NCBI RefSeq assembly: GCF_040253635.1 | Contig: NZ_JBEJGX010000003.1 | Location: 4,489,501 to 4,553,500, forward strand | Reading direction: 5' to 3' | DNA from: Streptomyces sp. Edi2 | Lineage (GTDB): Bacteria > Actinomycetota > Actinomycetes > Streptomycetales > Streptomycetaceae | Length of the DNA stretch: 64,000 bases | In this document: piece by piece, positions 15,598 through 26,349 of the stretch | Numbering within the stretch: the stretch's first letter is position 1 | Layout: every line of letters begins with the position of its first letter | Program-made: the position numbers and the translations under genes | The notes under the pieces: generated by a model | Databases searched by the model: none | What the model was told of the DNA's origin: nothing | The model's input: the letters and a program-made list of their open reading frames with translations, nothing else

Positions 15598-17178
15598 ATG
15601 AGCTTGTCTCTGCGCTTCGCCGCCGGATCGCACAAGGGCATGATCCGCGAGGGCAACGAGGACTCCGGCTATGCCGGTCCACGGCTGCTCGCCATCGCCG
15701 ACGGCATGGGCGGTCAGGCCGCCGGTGAGGTCGCCTCCTCCGAGGTGATCTCCACGCTCGTCCAGCTCGACGACGACGTCCCCGGCTCCGACCTCCTCAC
15801 CTCGCTGGGCACGGCCGTCACGCGCGCCAATGACCAGCTGCGGGTGATGGTCGAGGAGGACCCCCAGCTGGAGGGCATGGGCACGACCCTGACCGCCCTG
15901 CTGTGGACCGGACAGCGGCTCGGCCTCGTCCACGTCGGTGACTCGCGGGCGTATCTGCTGCGCGACGGCGTGCTGACCCAGATCACCCAGGACCACACCT
16001 GGGTGCAGCGGCTGGTCGACGAGGGCCGGATCACCGAAGAGGAAGCCACCACCCATCCGCAGCGGTCGCTGCTGATGCGGGCGCTGGGCAGCGGCGATCA
16101 TGTCGAGCCCGATCTGTCGATCCGCGAGGTGCGGGCCGGCGACCGGTATCTGATCTGCTCGGACGGACTGTCCGGGGTCGTCAGCCACCAGACGCTGGAG
16201 GAGACCCTCGCCAGCTACCACGGGCCGCACGAGACCGTGCAGGAGCTGATCCAGCTCGCCCTGCGCGGTGGCGGACCCGACAACATCACCTGCATCGTCG
16301 CCGACGTCCTGGACGTGGACGGCAACGACGCGATGGCCGCCCAGCTCAACGACACCCCGGTCATCGTCGGCGCCGTCGCGGAGAACCAGCACCAGCTCAG
16401 CGACCCGAGCACGCTGCAGACCCCCGCGGCGCGGGCCGCCGAGCTCGGCCGGCCGGGCGGGCAGCCGTCCGGCCCCGGGGGTGCCTTCGGGCCGCCCGGC
16501 AGCGGTGAGCACGAGGTCGGCGGCCCGCCGCAGGGCTCGTTCGGCGCGTTCATCGACGAGGACTTCGTCAAGCCGCGCCGGCGTGGGCGGTGGCTGAAGC
16601 GGTCGCTGTTCATCGCGCTGGTGCTGGGCCTCGTGGGCGGCGGGTGCTACGCGGGCTACAACTGGACGCAGACCCAGTACTTCGTCGGAGCCAAGGACGA
16701 CCACGTCGCGCTCTACCGGGGCATCAGCCAGGACCTCGCGTGGATAAAGCTCAACGACGTGGACGAGGACCATCCCGAGATCGAACTCAAGTACCTGCCG
16801 CTGTACCAGCGCAACCAGGTCAAGGAGACGATCGCGGTCGACAGCCGCACCCAGGCCGGCGAAAAAGTCACCGAACTGAACAGCCAGGCCAATGCCTGCC
16901 GTAATAAGGAGCAGCGGGAGGCGGCCGAGCGCGAGGCGGCACGGCACCCGGCCAACAAGGGAAAGGCCGGCACGCCGTCGAAGCCCGGCAGCCCGTCCCG
17001 GTCCGGTTCGCCGAGCGCCAAGCCCGGTTCCACCGGCAAGGCGGGCAACGACAGCGGCACCGGCACGGCCGGCACGCTGGCGGCGAGCACGACTCCGAAA
17101 CCCACACCCAGCACCAGCCAGGCCGCGCCCTCCGAGGAGCAGAAGCAGCTGGAAAAAAATTGCAGCACCCAGCAGTGA
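15598..17178 (+). CDS. pstP: PP2C-type Ser/Thr protein phosphatase PstP
   Basis: A 526-aa membrane phosphatase that reverses PknB-family phosphorylation. The cytoplasmic PP2C domain (residues 1-240) has metal-binding motifs GNEDSGY, DGMGGQAAGE, GDSRAYLLRDG and GPDNITCIV. A linker, one TM helix (around 335-355) and an extracytoplasmic domain follow, with a Lys/Pro/Ser-rich C-terminal tail. The ATG at 15598 opens the conserved MSLSLRFAAGSHKGMIREGNED. The 130-nt gap after fhaB has no gene. Confidence 0.95.
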   Translation: MSLSLRFAAGSHKGMIREGNEDSGYAGPRLLAIADGMGGQAAGEVASSEVISTLVQLDDDVPGSDLLTSLGTAVTRANDQLRVMVEEDPQLEGMGTTLTALLWTGQRLGLVHVGDSRAYLLRDGVLTQITQDHTWVQRLVDEGRITEEEATTHPQRSLLMRALGSGDHVEPDLSIREVRAGDRYLICSDGLSGVVSHQTLEETLASYHGPHETVQELIQLALRGGGPDNITCIVADVLDVDGNDAMAAQLNDTPVIVGAVAENQHQLSDPSTLQTPAARAAELGRPGGQPSGPGGAFGPPGSGEHEVGGPPQGSFGAFIDEDFVKPRRRGRWLKRSLFIALVLGLVGGGCYAGYNWTQTQYFVGAKDDHVALYRGISQDLAWIKLNDVDEDHPEIELKYLPLYQRNQVKETIAVDSRTQAGEKVTELNSQANACRNKEQREAAEREAARHPANKGKAGTPSKPGSPSRSGSPSAKPGSTGKAGNDSGTGTAGTLAASTTPKPTPSTSQAAPSEEQKQLEKNCSTQQ

Positions 17179-17201
17179 GGGCCTAGGGGGCCGTAGATCT
17201 C

Positions 17202-18587
17202 ATGAGCAGCAGCACCACCAACACCACCACCATCGGCACCATCGGAGCCCCGAGCCGCCGCAACACCGAGCTGGCGATGCTCGTCTTCGCGGTGCTGATT
17301 CCGGTGTTCGCGTACATCAACGTCGGTCTGGCCAAGGAGGGTTCGGTCCCCGCCGGCGTGCTGGGCTACAGCCTGGGCCTGGGCCTGCTGGCGGGCGTCG
17401 CGCATCTCGTCGTCCGCAAGTGGGCCCCGTACGCGGACCCGCTGATGCTGCCCATCGGCACCCTGCTCAACGGGATGGGCCTGATCTTCATCTGGCGGCT
17501 GGACCAGGAGCCCTCGCTGGGCAAGGCGATGGCGCCCAACCAGCTGATGTGGTCGACGCTCGGCGTCGCCTTCTTCCTGGCCATCCTGATCTTCCTCAAG
17601 GACCACCGCGTCCTGCAGCGCTACACCTACATCTCGATGGTGGTGGCGCTGGTCCTGCTGGTCGCGCCGGTGTTCTTCCCGGGCGTGAACGGCGCGAAGA
17701 TCTGGATCACGATTCCGGGTCTCGGCTCGCTGCAGCCCGGCGAGTTCGCGAAGATCATCATCGCGATCTTCTTCGCCGGCTACCTGATGGTGAAGCGGGA
17801 TGCGCTGGCGCTGGCCAGCCGCCGCTTCATGGGGCTCTACCTCCCGCGCGGCCGTGACCTCGGCCCCATTCTCGTCATCTGGGCGCTCAGCCTGATGATC
17901 CTGGTCTTCGAGACCGACCTGGGCACCTCGCTGCTGTTCTTCGGCCTGTTCGTCGTGATGCTGTACGTGGCCACCGAGCGCACCAGCTGGATCGTGTTCG
18001 GTCTGCTGCTCAGCGCCGGCGGCGCGGTCGCGGTGGCGACGTTCGAGTCGCACGTCCAGACGCGTGTCCACAACTGGCTCAACCCGCTGGAGCTGGCCAA
18101 CGGCGGTGTCACCGAGACCGCCCAGGCGATGTACTCCTTCGGCTCCGGCGGCATCCTCGGCTCCGGTCTGGGACAGGGCTACTCCCGCCTCATCCTGGGT
18201 ATCGCGCCGAAGAGTGACTACATTCTCGCCACGGTCGGCGAGGAGGTCGGGCTCGCCGGGCTGATGGCGATCCTGCTGCTGTACGGCCTGCTGATCGAGC
18301 GCGGTATCCGTACGGCGCTGGCCGCCCGCGACCCGTTCGGCAAGCTGCTGTCGATCGGCCTGTCCGGCGCCTTCGCGCTGCAGGTCTTCGTCGTCGCCGG
18401 TGGTGTGACGGGCCTGATCCCCCTGACGGGTATGACGATGCCGTTCCTCGCCCAGGGTGGCTCGTCCGTGATCGCCAACTGGGCACTGATCGCGATCCTG
18501 CTCCGGATCAGCGACACCGCGCGCCGTCCGGCGCCGGCCCCCGCCCCGTCCACCGACGCCGAAATGACCCAGGTGGTCCGCCCGTGA
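17202..18587 (+). CDS. rodA: RodA/FtsW-family SEDS peptidoglycan polymerase
   Basis: A 461-aa polytopic membrane protein of the SEDS family (about 10-12 TM helices), with the conserved FETDLGTSLLFFG stretch and AQGGSSVIANWALIAILLRISD near the end. SEDS proteins are glycosyltransferases that work with a class B PBP; its partner pbpA follows with a 4-nt GTGA overlap. The operon context matches mycobacterial rodA-pbpA rather than the dcw-cluster ftsW. Confidence 0.95.
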   Translation: MSSSTTNTTTIGTIGAPSRRNTELAMLVFAVLIPVFAYINVGLAKEGSVPAGVLGYSLGLGLLAGVAHLVVRKWAPYADPLMLPIGTLLNGMGLIFIWRLDQEPSLGKAMAPNQLMWSTLGVAFFLAILIFLKDHRVLQRYTYISMVVALVLLVAPVFFPGVNGAKIWITIPGLGSLQPGEFAKIIIAIFFAGYLMVKRDALALASRRFMGLYLPRGRDLGPILVIWALSLMILVFETDLGTSLLFFGLFVVMLYVATERTSWIVFGLLLSAGGAVAVATFESHVQTRVHNWLNPLELANGGVTETAQAMYSFGSGGILGSGLGQGYSRLILGIAPKSDYILATVGEEVGLAGLMAILLLYGLLIERGIRTALAARDPFGKLLSIGLSGAFALQVFVVAGGVTGLIPLTGMTMPFLAQGGSSVIANWALIAILLRISDTARRPAPAPAPSTDAEMTQVVRP

Positions 18588-20053
18588 ACAAGCCCCTGCG
18601 CCGGGTCGCGATCTTCTGCGGCCTGCTCGTCCTCGCTCTGCTCGTCCGCGTCAACTGGGTGCAGTTCGTCCAGGGTGACGCGCTCAAGAACGACCCGCAC
18701 AACCGCCGGGTCGCCATCGAGCGCTACAGCACACCGCGCGGCAACATCATCGTCGACGGCAAGGCCATCACCGGCTCCACGACCACCGACAGCGGCGACT
18801 TCAAGTACAAGCGCACGTACAAGAACGGCAAGATGTGGGCGCCGGTCACCGGCTACGCCTCGCAGGCCTTCGACGCCAACCAGCTCGAGAAGCTGAACGA
18901 CGAAATCCTCAGCGGCACCGACGACAGGCTCTTCTTCAGCCGCACGGTCGACATGTTCACCGGCGGCAAGCAGAAGGGCGGCAATGTGGTGACCACCCTC
19001 GACGCCAAGGCCCAGAAGGCCGCCTACGACGGCCTGGGCAAGCAGAAGGGCGCGGTCGCCGCGATCAACCCGGAGACCGGGGCGATCCTGGCCCTGGCCA
19101 GCACCCCGTCGTACGACCCGTCCACCTTCGCGGGGATGAGCAACAAGGACGCCGAGGCGTACAGCGCGCTGCAGAAGAAGAGCGACGCCGACGAGCCGAT
19201 GCTCAACCGGGCGCTGCGCCAGACCTACCCGCCCGGCTCCACCTTCAAGGTCGTCACGGCCTCGGCAGCGCTGCAGAACGGCCTCTACAACAACGTCGAC
19301 GCCCACACCGACTCGCCGCTGCCCTACACGCTCCCCGACACCTCGGGCCTCCCGCTGAAGAACGAGGGCAACATCCCGTGCAAGGACGCTTCCCTGCGTG
19401 AGGCGCTGCGCTGGTCCTGCAACACGGTGTTCGGCAAGATCAGCGCGGACCTCGGCAACAAGAAGATGAAGGCCGAGGCGGAGAAGTTCGGCTTCAACGA
19501 CCCGGGGATCAACACTCCGGTCCGCGCCGCGGAGAGCATCTACCCCGAGGACAACCGGCCGCAGAACGCCATGGCGGGCATCGGCCAGGCCTCCAACCGC
19601 GCCACGCCGCTGCAGATGGCCATGGTCGCCTCGGCGGTCGCCAACGGCGGCAAGCTGATGAAGCCGTACATGGTCGACCAGCTGGTCGCGCCGAACCTCA
19701 ATGTGGTCCAGCAGCACACGCCGCAGGAGATGAGCCGGCCGCTGAGCGCGGAGAACGCCCAGAAGGTCCAGAGCATCATGGAGACCGTGGTCAAGCAGGG
19801 CACGGGAACCAGCGCCCAGATCCCGGGCGTCACAGTCGGCGGAAAGACCGGTACCGCCCAGCACGGCGAGAACAACAAGGACAATCCGTACGCCTGGTTC
19901 ATCTCCTACGCGAAAACCGACAAGGGCACCCCCGTCGCGGTCGCGGTCGTCATTGAGGGATCCGACACTCTTCGCGACGACATCGCCGGCGGAAAGCTTG
20001 CAGCTCCGGTCGCGAAGCGCGTCATGCAGGCGGTACTCGAAGGCGAGAAGTGA
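18584..20053 (+). CDS. pbpA: Class B penicillin-binding protein PbpA
   Basis: A 489-aa transpeptidase with an N-terminal TM anchor (residues 6-25), a short pedestal domain and a catalytic domain. Active-site motifs are STFK (S219-K222), SCN (S278-N280) and KTG (K421-G423). It cross-links peptidoglycan made by the SEDS partner encoded immediately upstream. GTG start overlaps the rodA stop. Confidence 0.96.
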   Translation: MNKPLRRVAIFCGLLVLALLVRVNWVQFVQGDALKNDPHNRRVAIERYSTPRGNIIVDGKAITGSTTTDSGDFKYKRTYKNGKMWAPVTGYASQAFDANQLEKLNDEILSGTDDRLFFSRTVDMFTGGKQKGGNVVTTLDAKAQKAAYDGLGKQKGAVAAINPETGAILALASTPSYDPSTFAGMSNKDAEAYSALQKKSDADEPMLNRALRQTYPPGSTFKVVTASAALQNGLYNNVDAHTDSPLPYTLPDTSGLPLKNEGNIPCKDASLREALRWSCNTVFGKISADLGNKKMKAEAEKFGFNDPGINTPVRAAESIYPEDNRPQNAMAGIGQASNRATPLQMAMVASAVANGGKLMKPYMVDQLVAPNLNVVQQHTPQEMSRPLSAENAQKVQSIMETVVKQGTGTSAQIPGVTVGGKTGTAQHGENNKDNPYAWFISYAKTDKGTPVAVAVVIEGSDTLRDDIAGGKLAAPVAKRVMQAVLEGEK

Positions 20054-20199
20054 CCCGGGTCATGCCCATACCGGTCACGTATCAGGTTGCGGCTCCGGCC
20101 CGGTCCGCTACGGCGTGCCGGGTACGGTATGCCCGGACAGCACACCGCCGGACCACACACCGGTGCGGTCGGGACTGACGGAGAGGGCTGGAGAAGCTT

Positions 20200-22200
<2,001 letters not shown>

Positions 22201-22224
22201 CGGTCCCTGCGACGAGAAGCACGG

Positions 22225-22256
22225 AGCCCCGGCACCTGGGAAGGGTGCCGGGGCTT
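22225..22256 (+). terminator. Terminator of the fhaA-pknB operon, shared with the convergent sortase gene
   Basis: Stem AGCCCCGGCACC (22225-22236) pairs perfectly with GGTGCCGGGGCT (22244-22255) across a 7-nt loop. It lies 24 nt after pknB and 85 nt beyond the 3' end of the convergent sortase gene, so it may serve both. Confidence 0.88.
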
Positions 22257-22340
22257 CTGCGTTGTCCGTGTCTCGGGTGTGCGTGCCTCGGGGTGCGTTC
22301 CTCGGGGCGCCTGGGGCCTGTCCTGTCCCGTCCCGTCCGG

Positions 22341-23081
22341 CTAGCGGAGTTCCTTCGGGGGTGTGCGGTCCGCGTCGACCTTCTCGGTGCGTTCCAGCTC
22401 GCCCCAGACGATGAAGCGGTAGTTCGAGGTGTAGACCGGGGTGCAGGTCGTGAGGGTGATGAAGCGCCCCGCCTTGTGCTTGCCGGATTCCTTCGGGATG
22501 TCGTCGAGGACGTCCACGTTGTACTTCGAGGTCTCGGGCAGCGTCGCGAACACCTTGTAGACGTACCAGGTGTCCTTCGTCTCGAAGACGATCGGGTCGC
22601 CGTCCTTGAGTTTGTCGATGTTGTGGAACTTCGCGCCGTGGCCGTCACGGTGCGCGGCGAGGGTGAAGTTGCCCTTCTTGTCCTCCGGCAGCTCCGACTT
22701 GACCGGCTTGGTGTAGTAACCGGCCACGCCCTCGTTGAGGATCTCGGAGTCGGTGCCCTTCTTGACCAGGACCTCGCCGTTGTCCATCGCCGGTACGTGC
22801 AGAAAGCCGATGCCGTCCTTGGTGTCCAGCTTCCCCGGGCCCTTGGGGCCGCTGCTCGCCCAGTGCTGGCGGACCTGGTCGCCCTGCTGGTGCGCGGCAC
22901 GGTCGGCGAGGACGTTGGTCCACCACAGCGAGTAGGCGACGAACAGGCCCAGGATCACCCCGGCCGTGATCAGCAGCTCACCGATAAGGCTGATGACGGC
23001 GGCGATGGCCCTGCGCACCCGGCGCGGCTCGGGCGGCGGCGCGGACCGGTCGCATTCCTCGTCGGTTCCGGTTGCAGTCAC
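22341..23081 (-). CDS. srtE: Class E sortase
   Basis: A 246-aa membrane transpeptidase that anchors surface proteins to peptidoglycan (class E, usually LAXTG substrates). It has an N-terminal TM helix (about residues 25-50), the catalytic His in AAHRDGHGAKF, Cys in TLTTCTP and Arg in SNYRFIVWGEL. It is one of three class E sortases in 4 kb. GTG start at 23081. Confidence 0.94.
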   Translation of the reverse strand: MTATGTDEECDRSAPPPEPRRVRRAIAAVISLIGELLITAGVILGLFVAYSLWWTNVLADRAAHQQGDQVRQHWASSGPKGPGKLDTKDGIGFLHVPAMDNGEVLVKKGTDSEILNEGVAGYYTKPVKSELPEDKKGNFTLAAHRDGHGAKFHNIDKLKDGDPIVFETKDTWYVYKVFATLPETSKYNVDVLDDIPKESGKHKAGRFITLTTCTPVYTSNYRFIVWGELERTEKVDADRTPPKELR

Positions 23082-23106
23082 CGCGCAGCACCCCTCTTAT
23101 GTTCAC

Positions 23107-24663
23107 TCAGCCGGCGAGCGCATCCGGTTTGCCCTTGCTCCGCGGCCGCTCGTCGACCATCTTGCCCCAGACGATCATCCGATAGGTACTGGTGAACTCC
23201 GGGGTACAGGTCGTCAGGGTGATGTAGCGGCCGGGTCCGGTGAATCCCGACCCGGGCGGCACGGGGCCGATCACGCTGGTGTTGCTCGGAGACGTCTGCG
23301 GGAGGATGCTCACCATCTCGTAGGTGTAGTACGAGCTCTTCGTCTCGACGATGATCTTGTCGCCCTTGGTGAGCCTGTTGACGTAGCGGAACGGCTCGCC
23401 GTGTGTGTTGCGATGCGCCGCCACCGCGAAGTTGCCCTTCTTGTCCCAGGGCATCGCCGTCTTGGTCCCGCTGTTCTTGTCGTAGTGGCCGATCATGCCG
23501 TGGTCCAGCACACGGTGCTTGTCGATGCCCTCGGCTATCGGCGCCTTCACATCGAGCTTCGGGATGTACATGATCCCGAAGCGCTCACCGTCCGCGAGGT
23601 TCTTCTTCTCGCCGCCGCCCTTGTCCCACTCGTGCTGCAGGTTGCTGGCGGCGCCGCCCGCCTCCTGCTCGGCCATCACATTGGTCCACCAGAGCTGATA
23701 GGTGACGAACAGCAGCATCAGCACGCCGAGGGTGATGAACACTTCGCCCAGCGCGCGGCTGGCGATCAGGCTGGGGCTGTCTTTGGCTGCGCGCGCGGCC
23801 TGCCGGGCCTCCAGCCGGGACAGCGGGGCGGGCGCCGCTTCAGAGGCGGTCGCAGCGGCTGTTGTGGCGGCGGCCGTGCCGCTGTGGCGCCCGCGCCGCC
23901 CTCCTCGCTTGGCAGCCTCCTGGGCGGCCTTCCGCCGGGCCGCGCGGCCGCCGGACGACGGGGTGGATGCCGAGGTCTCGGTTTCACGTGAAACCGAGGT
24001 ATCCGTTTCACGTGAAACGGACACGTCGTCGGGCTTCTCCGCCTGACGCAGCGCCATGGTCTCGTTGTCGCCCTGCCATGGTGTGGCGGCGGCAGGCGCG
24101 GCCGGTGCGGGGCCCGCGGCAGGCGTGGAGGCGGCGGTCGGCGCGGGGCGCCCGGCCGGTGCGGGGGCGGGCGGTACCGACGCCTCCGGTGCCCCCGGTG
24201 ACTGCGGTGCCTCCGGTGTGGCATATGGCCGGGATATCGAGTCGGGCGCCGCGGGGCGGGGGGCGTAGCCGGGGCCGGGGCCCTGGCCGTGGGGGGACGT
24301 CTCGGCGCCGTACGACTGCCCGTCCGGCCGGGACGGCCTTTCCGGCTCCAGATGCGGGCGGAACCACGGTGAGCCCTGGCTCCCGCCCTCCTGAGCCGCC
24401 TTGCCCCGCCGTCGCCCCCGGCCCGGCTGCCCGTACGGAGCGGGCGCGGGCGCGGGCGCCGATGATGCCGCCTGGCCCGGCAGCGGATCGTTCAGCGGGT
24501 CGTCCAGCTGCTCCACCGCCGCCTCGAACGCATCGGGGTACCCGTACGGATCCGGTGATCCCTGCGGTTCCTGCGGCCCGTACGACTGCTGCGGCCCGTT
24601 GGACCGCTGCGAACCGTCCGGCTCGTAGGGTCTCCCTTCACGCCCGGGGCGCAGGTCGGTCAC
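23107..24663 (-). CDS. srtE: Class E sortase with a long N-terminal extension that carries two parS sites
   Basis: A 518-aa sortase. The first 280 residues are Pro/Gly/Ala/Gln-rich and cytoplasmic. A TM helix follows (about 290-312, LGEVFITLGVLMLLFVTYQLWW), then the catalytic domain with AAHRNTHGEPF, TLTTCTPEF and STYRMIVWGKM. Within the extension a duplicated SVSRETxT peptide is encoded by two parS palindromes, so the DNA signal dictates the protein there. GTG start overlaps the preceding amidotransferase stop (GTGA). Confidence 0.93.
   Translation of the reverse strand: MTDLRPGREGRPYEPDGSQRSNGPQQSYGPQEPQGSPDPYGYPDAFEAAVEQLDDPLNDPLPGQAASSAPAPAPAPYGQPGRGRRRGKAAQEGGSQGSPWFRPHLEPERPSRPDGQSYGAETSPHGQGPGPGYAPRPAAPDSISRPYATPEAPQSPGAPEASVPPAPAPAGRPAPTAASTPAAGPAPAAPAAATPWQGDNETMALRQAEKPDDVSVSRETDTSVSRETETSASTPSSGGRAARRKAAQEAAKRGGRRGRHSGTAAATTAAATASEAAPAPLSRLEARQAARAAKDSPSLIASRALGEVFITLGVLMLLFVTYQLWWTNVMAEQEAGGAASNLQHEWDKGGGEKKNLADGERFGIMYIPKLDVKAPIAEGIDKHRVLDHGMIGHYDKNSGTKTAMPWDKKGNFAVAAHRNTHGEPFRYVNRLTKGDKIIVETKSSYYTYEMVSILPQTSPSNTSVIGPVPPGSGFTGPGRYITLTTCTPEFTSTYRMIVWGKMVDERPRSKGKPDALAG
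23981..23994. promoter_or_regulatory. parS site (perfect)
   Basis: GTTTCACGTGAAAC is the 14-bp core of the ParB centromere site used in Streptomyces chromosomes, where many copies cluster around oriC. It lies inside the sortase coding sequence and is read there as Val-Ser-Arg-Glu-Thr. Confidence 0.93.
24005..24018. promoter_or_regulatory. parS site (perfect), second copy
   Basis: An identical GTTTCACGTGAAAC lies 24 bp (start to start) from the first copy, also in frame in the sortase gene. The 24-bp spacing keeps both the reading frame and nearly the same DNA face. ParB should load here and spread. Confidence 0.93.
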
Positions 24664-25316
24664 GCGCCGGCCTTGCCGACCACCGGGGCCAGCCCCGTGG
24701 AGCGCGCCACCGCCCCCTTGTCACCGCATTCGACGAGCCAGTTGGCCAGCATCCGGTGCCCCCACTCCGTCAGCACCGATTCGGGGTGGAACTGCACCCC
24801 CTCGACCGGCAGTTCACGGTGCCGCAGACCCATCACGATCCGCCCGCCGGGGACGTCCTCGGCCTCCGTCCAGGAGGTGACGACCAGTTCGTCGGGGACC
24901 GTGTCCGGTTCGACGGCCAGGGAGTGGTAGCGGGTGGCGGTGAACGGGGAGGGCAGGCCGGCGAACACCCCGGCGCCCTCGTGGAGGACGGGCGAGGTCT
25001 TGCCGTGCAGCAGCTCGGGCGCCCGGTCCACCACACCGCCGTACGCGACCGCCATCGACTGCATGCCCAGGCACACACCGAAGACCGGGACACCGGTGTC
25101 CGCGCAGTGCCGGACCATGTCGACGCAGACGCCGGCCTGCTCGGGGGTGCCGGGACCGGGCGACAGCAGCACGCCGTCGAAGCCGTCCCGCGCATGGCGC
25201 GGCTCGACCTCGTCGTTGCGCAGCACCTCGCATTCGGCACCCAGTTGGTAGAGGTACTGGACGAGGTTGAAGACGAAGCTGTCGTAGTTGTCGACGACGA
25301 GAATCCGTGCGGTCAT
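24660..25316 (-). CDS. pabA: Glutamine amidotransferase, aminodeoxychorismate/anthranilate synthase component II type
   Basis: A 218-aa class I glutaminase subunit. The start ILVVDNYDSFVFNLVQYL is diagnostic, the catalytic Cys is in GVCLGMQS and the catalytic His-Glu in FHPES. It supplies ammonia to a PabB or TrpE partner, which is not in the window. TrpG and PabA cannot be told apart here; the isolated position favours an amphibolic or folate role. It is coupled to the small membrane peptide gene (ATGA) and to the sortase (GTGA). Confidence 0.85.
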   Translation of the reverse strand: MTARILVVDNYDSFVFNLVQYLYQLGAECEVLRNDEVEPRHARDGFDGVLLSPGPGTPEQAGVCVDMVRHCADTGVPVFGVCLGMQSMAVAYGGVVDRAPELLHGKTSPVLHEGAGVFAGLPSPFTATRYHSLAVEPDTVPDELVVTSWTEAEDVPGGRIVMGLRHRELPVEGVQFHPESVLTEWGHRMLANWLVECGDKGAVARSTGLAPVVGKAGA

Positions 25317-25489
25317 CGGACGGCTGCCATCCCTTGGTCGACAGTGACGTCATTGAAGGGGAGCAGCGGCTCCGCCCACGGAAAGACGTACTGGAAGAGT
25401 ACGAAGACGACCGCCAGCGCGAGCACCAGGGAAATCAGTGCCTTCACCCAGGTGTTGCCCGGCAGATGCCGCCAGATCCAGCCGTACAT
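25313..25489 (-). CDS. 58-aa single-span membrane protein
   Basis: A short gene starting ATG at 25489. The product begins MYGWIWRHLPGNTWVKAL, has one strongly hydrophobic helix (about residues 18-38) and ends in a polar tail with FNDVTVDQGMAAVR. Its TGA overlaps the ATG of the amidotransferase gene (ATGA), which supports real translation. No family is recognised; the Trp-rich N-terminus followed by one helix suggests a membrane-anchored accessory peptide. Confidence 0.8.
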   Translation of the reverse strand: MYGWIWRHLPGNTWVKALISLVLALAVVFVLFQYVFPWAEPLLPFNDVTVDQGMAAVR

Positions 25490-25570
25490 GCTGTCGCTGT
25501 CCCCTTGCCGATGCCGATGACGATGACGATTGCGACACCAGAGTAAGGGGCGAGGGCGGGCACAGGTGGG

Positions 25571-26311
25571 TCAGCCGGTCAAAGCCGATGGCCTTCCCTG
25601 TGCCACGGGTTGGGTGGAATCGAGGTGTCCCCAGGCGATCAGCCGGTGGCTGTGGCCCCATTCCGGCTCGCAGGTCGTGAGCGTGAGATAGCGGCCGGGG
25701 CCGTGGAATCCGGACTTCGGCGGTACGGGGTCGATCACCCCGATGTCGCCGGGCAGCGTCGTATAGGGCCTGCGGTCGATGCGGTAGGTGTACCAGGTCG
25801 CGCCGTCGGTCAGGACCACGGCATCGCCGGGGCGCAGCCGCGGGAAGTCCTTGAAAGGGTCGCCGTACGTGCGGCGGTGACCGGCGACGGAGAAGTTGCC
25901 GGTCTCCCCGGGGTGCGCGGTGCGGTCGTAGTGGCCCAGGCCGCGCTTGAGGACGTCGGTCGCGGTGCCTTCGAGCACGGGCTTGGCCCAGTCGGCGCCC
26001 AGGCGCGGGATGTACATCACGGCGAAGGAGGCGCCCGGTGCGTAGCGGCGGGGCCGCGCGTCGGGGGCGCCTGTCCGGCCGGGGTCCGGCTTCCCGCCGG
26101 GAGCCGGTGTGCCGCCGGGTCCGGTGACCGGGTCCGTGGACCACTGCTGCCGGAGCTTGCCGATCTCGCTGTCCATGGCGCTGTCGGCCCGTACCCCGGT
26201 CCAGAAGAGGACGTAGACCACGAACAGCACGATCAGCGCGCCGGCGGTGACACAGATTTCGCTGAGCGTCCACACGATCCACCGCACCGCCGTCCGGCCC
26301 CGCAGCGTCAT
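25571..26311 (-). CDS. srtE: Class E sortase (third copy)
   Basis: A 246-aa sortase with a TM helix at about residues 12-37 (VWTLSEICVTAGALIVLFVV), catalytic His in AGHRRTYGDPF, Cys in LTTCEPEWG and Arg in HSHRLIAWGHL. The residue after TC is Glu rather than the Thr of the other two copies, a possible substrate difference. ATG at 26311 is chosen because GGGAGGGG precedes it. A Pro/Gly-rich insert (about 62-95) separates membrane and catalytic parts. Confidence 0.93.
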   Translation of the reverse strand: MTLRGRTAVRWIVWTLSEICVTAGALIVLFVVYVLFWTGVRADSAMDSEIGKLRQQWSTDPVTGPGGTPAPGGKPDPGRTGAPDARPRRYAPGASFAVMYIPRLGADWAKPVLEGTATDVLKRGLGHYDRTAHPGETGNFSVAGHRRTYGDPFKDFPRLRPGDAVVLTDGATWYTYRIDRRPYTTLPGDIGVIDPVPPKSGFHGPGRYLTLTTCEPEWGHSHRLIAWGHLDSTQPVAQGRPSALTG

Positions 26312-26349
26312 CCGGCCCCCGCCCCTCCCGCCGCCCCGCGGCGTGCGGG

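Noticed and set aside
20054..20199. A pknA gene between pbpA and pknB, as in mycobacteria
   Set aside because: The interval is only 146 nt and non-coding. A single PASTA kinase follows.
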